Assembly: GCA_030428885.1 (NCBI GenBank)
Contig: JAUIEJ010000009.1
Location: 124,001-188,000 of the forward strand
Reading direction: 5' to 3'
Source: Gemmatimonadota bacterium
GTDB taxonomy: Bacteria; Gemmatimonadota; Gemmatimonadetes; Longimicrobiales; Gaopeijiaceae
DNA length: 64,000 nt
Shown piece by piece: positions 35,957 to 42,617 of the stretch; position 1 is the first letter of the stretch, and each line of letters starts with the position of its first letter. A program made the position numbers and the translations under genes. The notes beneath the pieces are model-generated. The model did not search any database. It saw only the letters and a list, made by a program, of their open reading frames with translations, and was not told where the DNA came from.

Positions 35957-36415
35957 TCAGGCCGTGGCGAGCTCCGACGTGCAGTGGGGGCAGCGGGTGG
36001 CGGGAATGGGGATGTCCGTGGCGCAGAACGGGCACGCCTTGGTGGTGGGCTCGGCGGGCGGCGCCTCTTCCTGCGCCTGCATCTTGTTCATGCCCTTCAC
36101 CAGGATGAACACCGCCCACGCCACGATGAGGAAGGCCACCACGTTGTTGACGAACACGCCGTAGTTGACGGTCACGGCGCCGGCGGCCTGGGCGTCGGCC
36201 AGGGTGGCGTAGGGCGCCGCCGCCTCGGCCCCGTCCTGAAGCACGAAGAAGAGATCCGTGAAGTCGACCCCGCCCAGGAGCATGCCGATGGGCGGCATGA
36301 GGACGTCGTCGACCAGCGACTTGGCGATGGTGCCGAAGGCGCCACCGATGATGATCCCCACCGCCATGTCCACCACGTTCCCCTTGACCGCGAACTTCTT
36401 GAACTCCTCGAGCAT
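35957..36415 (-). CDS. mscL: Large-conductance mechanosensitive channel with C-terminal zinc ribbon
   Basis: A 152-residue MscL. The N-terminal helix M-L-E-E-F-K-K-F-A and pore helix V-D-M-A-V-G-I-I-I-G-G-A-F-G are standard, TM2 is N-N-V-V-A-F-L-I-V-A-W-A-V-F-I-L-V, and K-M followed by a cytoplasmic helix ends the usual protein. Here about 25 extra residues add C-P-F-C and C-P-H-C, a double CxxC zinc ribbon. MscL opens at high membrane tension to release solutes during hypo-osmotic shock. The zinc ribbon could alter assembly or contact another protein; it is not part of the typical E. coli channel. Confidence 0.93.
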   Translation of the reverse strand: MLEEFKKFAVKGNVVDMAVGIIIGGAFGTIAKSLVDDVLMPPIGMLLGGVDFTDLFFVLQDGAEAAAPYATLADAQAAGAVTVNYGVFVNNVVAFLIVAWAVFILVKGMNKMQAQEEAPPAEPTTKACPFCATDIPIPATRCPHCTSELATA

Positions 36416-36487
36416 GGTCCGGCTCCCGTTCGGGTGGTCGTCCCCACGACGATCCTCGCGGGGGACGGGTCAACCTGGGAGCCGAGG

Positions 36488-36527
36488 GGCGGTTCGGAAA
36501 GGTGCGGTGGCCGAAGCCCGAACCGCC
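36488..36527 (-). terminator. Hairpin at the end of the DUF4342 gene
   Basis: GGCGGTTCGG (36488-36497) pairs with CCGAACCGCC (36518-36527), 10 bp with a 20-base loop. The stem ends inside the stop codon of the leftward DUF4342 gene. No T-tract follows, so it may be a weak terminator or an RNA-stability element. Confidence 0.45.
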
Positions 36528-36835
36528 TACGCCTCGTCCTTCCGTTCCACCTCGATGGAGCAGTTGCCCACCAGGGCCGCCACGGCGCCGATGGCCGCCC
36601 ACATGGGCAGGAGCGCCGCACCCACGACGCCGGCGCTCAGGGGGAACGAGAGGAGCACGCGGTCCTCTTCGTTGCGGATCACGATCCGGCGCACGTTGCC
36701 CTCGCGGACGATGCGCTTCACGGTCTCCAGTAGGCGGTCGCCGTTGACCCGGTGGGTCTCGGTGCGGGTGCCGTCGGAGTCGGTGGACTCGTGGGTGTCG
36801 TCGGGGCCGCCGTCGGCCCGGGTGTCGTCGGTCAT
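36527..36835 (-). CDS. DUF4342-family protein
   Basis: A 102-residue protein. The acidic, disordered N-terminus is followed by the DUF4342 core (L-E-T-V-K-R-I-V-R-E-G-N-V-R-R-I-V-I-R-N-E) and a hydrophobic hairpin (L-S-F-P-L-S-A-G-V-V-G-A-A-L-L-P-M-W-A-A-I-G-A-V-A-A-L-V-G) that may insert in the membrane. The family has no known function and occurs in Firmicutes, Thermotogae and Gemmatimonadota. There is a 61-base gap to its upstream neighbour. Confidence 0.75.
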   Translation of the reverse strand: MTDDTRADGGPDDTHESTDSDGTRTETHRVNGDRLLETVKRIVREGNVRRIVIRNEEDRVLLSFPLSAGVVGAALLPMWAAIGAVAALVGNCSIEVERKDEA

Positions 36836-36896
36836 GGTCGTCGGGAGTGGAATGGAACAGGGTCTCCTCTCCCTACGGCTCCGACGGCTCCGAGGT

Positions 36897-38081
36897 TCAC
36901 GACCCGGGATCGACGGCGTCGCGCGTCACCACGTCCCAGTAGCTCCCGTACCCCCCGGCCTCCACGGCTTCCCGCACGTCGGTCATGCGGACCAGCACCT
37001 GGGTGGAGTAGTCCCCGGGCTGGGCCTGGGGATGTCGGCGCACCAGTCCCTGGGGAAACACGCTGCGGATGATGACCGAGAAGTCGTCCATGGGAAGATC
37101 GGCCACCGTCTCGGCGAACCGGGCGAAGGAGCCGTCCCCCGCGAGGTAGAACTCTACGTTGGACACGTAGAACGCCCGCACCACCAGGTTTCGTTTTCGC
37201 ACCTCCTCGCCCACGGCGGCCAGGGCCCGGGGGCCGGCCAGATCGCCCACCACGGGGATCACGCGGTTGGCTTCCTGAAGGGCCTTGAGGTAGACGAAGT
37301 CGCTGCGGGAGGCGAGATAACTCCCCGCCTCGCCGGCCAGGTCCCGGGCCGCCAGCAGTTCGCCGAAGGTGGGGTAGAACGGCAGGGGCGTCTGCCCCAG
37401 GGTCGTGAAGCGCAGCTCCAGCCCCCGGCGCACGAATTCGTCGTGGAATCGCCGGATGGTGTCGAGATCGTCGTCGGAGAGGTCGAGCCCGAAGGTCTCC
37501 ACCCGGGCCAGCACACGGGCCCGGGCCGAGTCGGCTTCGGGCGTACCCTCACCCCCGGGCGCCGCCGCCACCCACTCCAGAATCCCGTCGATGCCGGCCT
37601 CGGTCCACCCTCCCTCGCCGTCGTCGTCGGTGGGGGCGGCCACCCCCAGGAGAAGGGAGAGGTACTCGGCCCGGGAGCCCGCTTCGTGGAAGAGGGCCTT
37701 GAACAGCAGGTGCTGGAGCAGGTTGTCGCGGCGGATATCCAGGATGAAGGCCAGTTCGGGGCGCTGCTGGGCCATGTACGAGAAGTTCTGATCCGGCCCC
37801 ACGCCCACGTACGCCCCCCCGTAGACCCCCAGGCGCCGCATGGGCCCGAGCACGTTGAGGAACGACGACTCGTTGGACACCAGGTTGTCGGTGTCGAAAT
37901 ACCCACCGGGCTCGGAGAGGGAATCGACGAGGGCCACCCACTCGGCGGCGGGAATCGCCGCCGGCACCGTGGACGGGGGTGTGGGGAGGTCGGCCACCGC
38001 CGCGCCCCCGTTGTCGCCGCAGGCCCACAGGGCGAGCAGCCCGAGGCCGACCACGACCCGTGCGCCGCCGCGGCGACGCAC
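36897..38081 (-). CDS. LIC_10091-like lipoprotein
   Basis: A 394-residue protein with a lipoprotein-like signal (V-V-V-G-L-G-L-L-A-L-W-A-C-G). The block L-V-S-N-E-S-S-F-L followed by G-V-Y-G-G-A-Y-V-G-V-G-P-D-Q-N-F and L-A-F-I-L-D-I-R-R-D-N matches the LIC_10091 family first seen in Leptospira, which has a SAM-methyltransferase-like fold but an uncertain function. I prefer a GTG at 38081, which follows the upstream stop by 13 bases and gives the signal the right position; the longer frame begins inside the DUF4287 gene. The same family occurs in many envelope-rich bacteria. Function not assigned. Confidence 0.72.
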   Translation of the reverse strand: MRRRGGARVVVGLGLLALWACGDNGGAAVADLPTPPSTVPAAIPAAEWVALVDSLSEPGGYFDTDNLVSNESSFLNVLGPMRRLGVYGGAYVGVGPDQNFSYMAQQRPELAFILDIRRDNLLQHLLFKALFHEAGSRAEYLSLLLGVAAPTDDDGEGGWTEAGIDGILEWVAAAPGGEGTPEADSARARVLARVETFGLDLSDDDLDTIRRFHDEFVRRGLELRFTTLGQTPLPFYPTFGELLAARDLAGEAGSYLASRSDFVYLKALQEANRVIPVVGDLAGPRALAAVGEEVRKRNLVVRAFYVSNVEFYLAGDGSFARFAETVADLPMDDFSVIIRSVFPQGLVRRHPQAQPGDYSTQVLVRMTDVREAVEAGGYGSYWDVVTRDAVDPGS

Positions 38082-38094
38082 CCGCCCGGCCCGA

Positions 38095-38676
38095 TCAGGC
38101 GTCGCGATAGGCCGCCTCCACCCAGCTCCGTACCTCGTCGTCCACCTCACCCATGTCGGTGAGGCGCACCCGGTGGCTCACCATGGAATTCCAGCTTCCC
38201 GCCGCCTCGAGGCGCCCCGAGGGCTCGACCCCGTCGAGGCGGAGTCCCAGGTCCACCCGGCTCTTCGTACTGGGCTGCACCAGGGCGAACTGCCGATTCC
38301 GGCGCAGACTCACGTAGGACTTCTTCGGGGCGACCTCCACGTCGTCGCCCAGGGACTCGGCGTGGGCGAGCAGGGCGTCGTAGATGGGCCGGAGGGACTC
38401 CTTGCCCGTGTACTGGGCCCCCACGAGATCCACCGGCGCGGCGTCGCCGCCCCCCGACGCCGCCGGTTCCACTCCCCCACCCCGGAAGGTGTGGGCGATG
38501 AGGTTGGCGAAGCCGTGGGTCACCCCGTGGTCGCCCTTGAGGAACTTCACGAGCTGGCCGTGCTTGTCGCCCTCCCGTCCCCGAAGCACCGCCATCCACT
38601 CCTCGATGGTGCGGCCGGTCTTCTCCTTCAGATTGGCGATCATGGTGCGCGCTTGATCGTCGGGCGACGTGGCCAT
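38095..38676 (-). CDS. DUF4287/DUF5655 two-domain protein
   Basis: A cytosolic 193-residue protein. N-terminal DUF4287 (A-N-L-K-E-K-T-G-R-T-I-E-E-W-M-A-V-L and H-G-Q-L-V-K-F-L-K) is joined to a DUF5655-like domain (P-K-K-S-Y-V-S-L-R-R-N-R-Q-F-A and D-L-G-L-R-L). The same combination exists in many bacteria and is of unknown function. ATG at 38676 has CGGAG six bases upstream. The 68-base spacer before it contains no clear promoter. Confidence 0.8.
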   Translation of the reverse strand: MATSPDDQARTMIANLKEKTGRTIEEWMAVLRGREGDKHGQLVKFLKGDHGVTHGFANLIAHTFRGGGVEPAASGGGDAAPVDLVGAQYTGKESLRPIYDALLAHAESLGDDVEVAPKKSYVSLRRNRQFALVQPSTKSRVDLGLRLDGVEPSGRLEAAGSWNSMVSHRVRLTDMGEVDDEVRSWVEAAYRDA

Positions 38677-38744
38677 GGCGGCTCCGATGGAAGAAACGGG
38701 ATGGTCCGGGCGTGGGAGTATTGTGGTGAATCCGGGCCGTCCGG

Positions 38745-41700
38745 TCACCCACCCCCGGGTCGTCGAGGGGTCTCCATGGCCGTGCCCGGATCGGGCCGGA
38801 TGCCCAAACGGTCGAGTTCGGCGTACAGGGCCGGTACGTCGCGGGTGACCAGGGTGTTCACCCGATCCACCACGCCGGGCAGCTCGTCCCAGGCCCGGTC
38901 CACCTGCCAGAGGGCATCGGCCGTGGGCGCCTGGAAGCTGCTCTCGGCCCCGCTGCCCGCCCGCATTCCCGCCGTGACCGGCCCCAGGTCGTCGCCCACC
39001 GAATCCACCCGGGCCCGGAGCGCCGACACCCGCTCCCGGAGGGCGTCGTCGGCGTCGGCGTGGTCGGCCACAAGCGCCTCCACGTCGTCGAGCTGCTCCC
39101 GGAGCGTCCGGAGCCGGTTCTGGGCGTCCCGCACCGGCTCGGCCAACGCCACGGCATCGACCATGAGGGCCTGTCGGGCCCGAAGGGCGGCGGGGGTGGT
39201 CTCGACCCGGGGGTCGATGCGCACGTCCACGGCCTGCTCCATGACCAGGCCGGCGGCCTCGAGGCGCACCGTGTAGGCGCCGGGCATCACCGGCGGACCC
39301 GACGGCGCCCCGAAGAACCCGCCCCCCTGCCCGGGCCCGGCCTCGTAGGGCGCGTCGTGCCGGAGATCCCACACCACCGTGTGGAGCCCGGCGTCGGTCG
39401 GGCCGCCCAGGGAGCGCACCGTGTCGCCGGCGGCGTCCACCACCACCAACCCCACCGATTCCAGGTCCAGGGCCTCGGCCAGGTGGTAGCGGATCAGGGC
39501 GCCCGACGGCGGGTTGTCGCCGAAATAGTCGTCTCCCCAGAAGGGCCAGCCCCCGAGCTCGGCGTAGTGGGTGCCCCGGCGCACGGCGAAGAGATGGGCG
39601 GCCCGGCCGGCCACCTCCGCCGACAGCTCCTCCAGGGGGCCGATGTCGTCGGCGATCCAGATGGACCGACCGTGGGTGCCCACCACCAGATCGTTGTCCC
39701 GGGGGTGGATCACCAGATCGTCCACGGGCACCGTGGGCAACCCCCCCGACAGGCGATGCCACGCCTGGCCCCGGTCGACACTGGCCCAGAGCCCCACCTC
39801 GTTGCCCACGAACAACAGGTCGGGGGCCCGGGGGTGCTCCCGCACCACGTTCACCGAGTGGTCGGGCAGCCCCGAGACGATGCGTCGCCACGTCAACCCG
39901 AAGTCGTCGGTGGTGTACACGTACGGCGCGTAGTCGTCGTCGAAGTGACCGTCGAAGGTCACGTACGCCCGGCCCTCCACGTGGGCCGACGCCTCGACCC
40001 GGCTCACGTAGCGGGGGCCCGGCAGCCCGGCCACGGCGCCCGCGGTGTTCGTCCAGGTGTCGCCGCCGTCCCGGGTCACCTGCACGTTGCCGTCGTCGGT
40101 GCCGACCCAGATCACGTCGGCCGACAGCGGCGACTCGTCGATGGTGCTGATGGTGCCGTAGGCCGAGAGCCCGTCGTTGCGGCTCACGTGGGGCTCGGAG
40201 AGGGGGCGCCCGAAGATCTCCAGGGTGTCCCGGTCGATCCCCCTCGTCAGGTCGGGACTCGCCTCCTCCCAGGTGATGCCCCGGTCCCGGGACCGCATGA
40301 GGTGATCGGACCCCACGTAGATCGTGCCCTCCACGTGGGTCGACACCGCGATGGGGGCGTTCCAGTTCCAGGCGTAGCCGCCGTCCTCGTCGTCGCCCCG
40401 GTAGGCGGGGCGCATGCGCACCGTTTCCCCGGTGAGCATGTTCACCCGCCCCGAGTTCCCACCCTGGGACTCGGTGAACACCCAGCGGGCGTCGAAGGGG
40501 TCGGGTTGGTTGTAGAACCCGTCGCCTCCCCAGACGTCGGTCCAGTCGTCGTTGCCGATGCCGTAGCCGTCCAGCGTGCGACTGGGAGCGCACCACGAGC
40601 TGTTGTCCTGGAGTCCCCCGCAGACGTGATAGGGGTCCTGCATGTCGACCCCGATCTCGTAGAACTGGCCGATGGCCAGGTTGTCGTGGTGTTGCCAGGT
40701 CCGGGCGCCGTCCCACGAACTCGAGATGCCGCCGTCGCTGCCCAGGACCAGATGTCCCGGATCGGAGGGGTCGATCCACAGGGCGTGGTGATCGACGTGG
40801 ATGTTTTCGGCGCCGTCCCGCTCCCACCAGGTGTGGCCCCCGTCGTCGGACACCTGGAACGCCACTCCTCCCATGTAGACCCGATCGGGGTTGGACGGGT
40901 CGATGCGCACCATGGAGAAGTACATGGGGCGGGGGTTGTTGTCGCTCACCCGCTCCCACGACTCGCCCCGGTCACGGGACCGGTAGAGTCCCCGCTCCCG
41001 GGCGCTGGACCCCTCCACCGAGGCGTATACCAGGTGGGAGTCGCCGGCGTAGACGTCCACGCCCATGCGCCCCTTGTCGCCCTCCGGGAGTCCCTCGGTC
41101 AGTTCGGTCCACGTCTCTCCGCCGTCCAGGGTGCGGTAGAGGCCCGACCCCTCCCCCGACGCGCTGAAGCCGAACACCGTGCGCCGCCGCTGGTAGAGGG
41201 CGGCGTAGAGCGTCCGGGGGTCGTTGGGGTCCATGACCAGGTCGATGGCGCCGGTGTCGGCGTCCCGGTGCAGCACCTGTTCCCAGCTCTCCCCTCCGTC
41301 GGTGGTGCGGTAGACCCCGCGCTCGTCGTTGGGACCCCACAGATGCCCCACGGCGGCCACCCAGGCCACGTCGGGATCGGTAGGGTGCACCACGATGCGG
41401 CCGATGTGGCGGGTCTCGTGGAGACCGAGATCGGACCAGCTCCGTCCCCCGTCCAGGGATCGGAACACGCCGCCGCCGTATGGGGACGATTGCCGATTCT
41501 GGGGCTCCCCCGTCCCGACCCAGACCACCTCGGGGTTGGACGGGGCCACCGTCACCGCCCCGATGCTCGACACGGGCATATCGTCGAAGAGGGGCGTCCA
41601 CGACATACCATGGCTCGTGGTCTTCCACAGCCCCCCGCTGGCCAGCCCCACGTACCAGGTGGCGGGCGCCGAGGGGTGGATGGCCAGGTCCGACACCCGC

Positions 41701-41864
41701 CCCCCCATGATGGCGGGACCGATCTCCCGGAAGGTCATGCCCGACAGGGCGCGCTCGAGGGGGGTGGTGTCCTGCGCCCCCAGGGGGGCGGCCGGAGCGG
41801 CGGCGCCCGCCACGAAGAGGGCGGTGGCGGCGAGGAACGACGTACGGGATCGGGGGCGGCCCAT
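38745..41864 (-). CDS. Sortilin/VPS10-like secreted propeller protein (first copy)
   Basis: A 1039-residue secreted protein (signal ending P-L-G-A-Q). Repeated propeller blades carry the BNR/Asp-box pattern S-x-D-G-G-x-x-W (for example S-L-D-G-G-R-S-W, T-T-D-G-G-E-S-W, S-D-D-G-G-H-T-W), as in the VPS10/sortilin fold. The family is often annotated as glycosyl hydrolase, but the catalytic evidence is weak; binding or scaffolding is as likely. After about residue 660 comes a non-propeller C-terminus with a beta-sandwich and coiled-coil-like helices. ATG at 41864 precedes the signal peptide; the open frame upstream of it spans the sigma-factor gene and is spurious. A second copy ends this window. 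Confidence 0.85.
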   Translation of the reverse strand: MGRPRSRTSFLAATALFVAGAAAPAAPLGAQDTTPLERALSGMTFREIGPAIMGGRVSDLAIHPSAPATWYVGLASGGLWKTTSHGMSWTPLFDDMPVSSIGAVTVAPSNPEVVWVGTGEPQNRQSSPYGGGVFRSLDGGRSWSDLGLHETRHIGRIVVHPTDPDVAWVAAVGHLWGPNDERGVYRTTDGGESWEQVLHRDADTGAIDLVMDPNDPRTLYAALYQRRRTVFGFSASGEGSGLYRTLDGGETWTELTEGLPEGDKGRMGVDVYAGDSHLVYASVEGSSARERGLYRSRDRGESWERVSDNNPRPMYFSMVRIDPSNPDRVYMGGVAFQVSDDGGHTWWERDGAENIHVDHHALWIDPSDPGHLVLGSDGGISSSWDGARTWQHHDNLAIGQFYEIGVDMQDPYHVCGGLQDNSSWCAPSRTLDGYGIGNDDWTDVWGGDGFYNQPDPFDARWVFTESQGGNSGRVNMLTGETVRMRPAYRGDDEDGGYAWNWNAPIAVSTHVEGTIYVGSDHLMRSRDRGITWEEASPDLTRGIDRDTLEIFGRPLSEPHVSRNDGLSAYGTISTIDESPLSADVIWVGTDDGNVQVTRDGGDTWTNTAGAVAGLPGPRYVSRVEASAHVEGRAYVTFDGHFDDDYAPYVYTTDDFGLTWRRIVSGLPDHSVNVVREHPRAPDLLFVGNEVGLWASVDRGQAWHRLSGGLPTVPVDDLVIHPRDNDLVVGTHGRSIWIADDIGPLEELSAEVAGRAAHLFAVRRGTHYAELGGWPFWGDDYFGDNPPSGALIRYHLAEALDLESVGLVVVDAAGDTVRSLGGPTDAGLHTVVWDLRHDAPYEAGPGQGGGFFGAPSGPPVMPGAYTVRLEAAGLVMEQAVDVRIDPRVETTPAALRARQALMVDAVALAEPVRDAQNRLRTLREQLDDVEALVADHADADDALRERVSALRARVDSVGDDLGPVTAGMRAGSGAESSFQAPTADALWQVDRAWDELPGVVDRVNTLVTRDVPALYAELDRLGIRPDPGTAMETPRRPGGG

Positions 41865-42014
41865 GGAGGCGATCGGCGGAACGAGAAGCGGAATCGGGAG
41901 CCCGGCGAATGTGCGGAAGGCGCCGGGGGTGCGCCAGCATGCTTGCGGCCCCGGGGGCTTCGGTGTCCAATTTCCGATCACCCCCCTCCCTGCTCCGCCT
42001 CCCGAGAGGCCGCC
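41865..42014. other. Divergent promoter region of the VPS10-like and ECF sigma genes
   Basis: A 150-base spacer between divergent genes. It contains no recognisable ECF autoregulatory element (no AAC-like -35) and no strong palindrome; the only ribosome-binding site is GAGAGG ahead of the sigma-factor GTG. Confidence 0.4.
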
Positions 42015-42617
42015 GTGACCGACCCCACCCACGTGACCCGCCTGCTCATGGACTGGCGTGGCGGCGACGCCAACGCCCTCGACGACCTCCTGCCCCTGGT
42101 CTACGAGGAACTCCGCCGCCTGGCGGCCCGCCACATGGCCGGGGAGGCCGACGGCCACACCCTCCAGCCCACGGCGCTGGTCCACGAGGCGTACGTGCGC
42201 CTGGTGGACGCCGACATCGAGTGGCAGGACCGGGCCCACTTCTTCGCCGCCGCCTCCCGGGTGATGCGTCGCATGCTGGTGGACCACGCCCGGTCCAAGG
42301 GGCGCCAGAAGCGCGGCGGGGGGCGGGCCCGGGTGACCCTCCACGCCGCCGACGCCGTGACGCCGCCCCCCGACCTCGACGTCCTGGCGCTGGATGAGGC
42401 CATGGAGGTCCTGGCCCAGGAAGACCCCCGGAAGGCCCGGGCCGTGGAACTGCGGTACTTCGGAGGCCTCAATCTCGAGGAGATCGCCGAGGTCACGGGC
42501 GTCTCCATCGCCACCGTGCATCGGGACCTCCGCATGGCCACCGCCTGGCTCATGACCCGGCTGGGGGCCGACGACGCCCCCGGCGACGACGAATCCGGCG
42601 ACACCCCGCCCTCGTGA
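42015..42617 (+). CDS. ECF-type RNA polymerase sigma factor
   Basis: A 200-residue sigma factor of the group paired with membrane kinases in Gemmatimonadota, Planctomycetota and Acidobacteriota. The region-2 sequence L-L-P-L-V-Y-E-E-L-R-R-L-A-A-R-H and L-V-H-E-A-Y-V-R-L-V, and the region-4 helix-turn-helix L-E-E-I-A-E-V-T-G-V-S-I-A-T-V-H-R-D-L, are intact. GTG at 42015 has GAGAGG five bases ahead. Its stop overlaps the kinase GTG. Such sigma factors lack an anti-sigma and are thought to be controlled by the kinase by phosphorylation or binding. Confidence 0.93.
   Translation: MTDPTHVTRLLMDWRGGDANALDDLLPLVYEELRRLAARHMAGEADGHTLQPTALVHEAYVRLVDADIEWQDRAHFFAAASRVMRRMLVDHARSKGRQKRGGGRARVTLHAADAVTPPPDLDVLALDEAMEVLAQEDPRKARAVELRYFGGLNLEEIAEVTGVSIATVHRDLRMATAWLMTRLGADDAPGDDESGDTPPS

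Noticed and set aside
41865-42521. Upstream extension of the VPS10-like gene
   Set aside because: It lies antisense to the sigma-factor gene; a signal peptide starts precisely at 41864.
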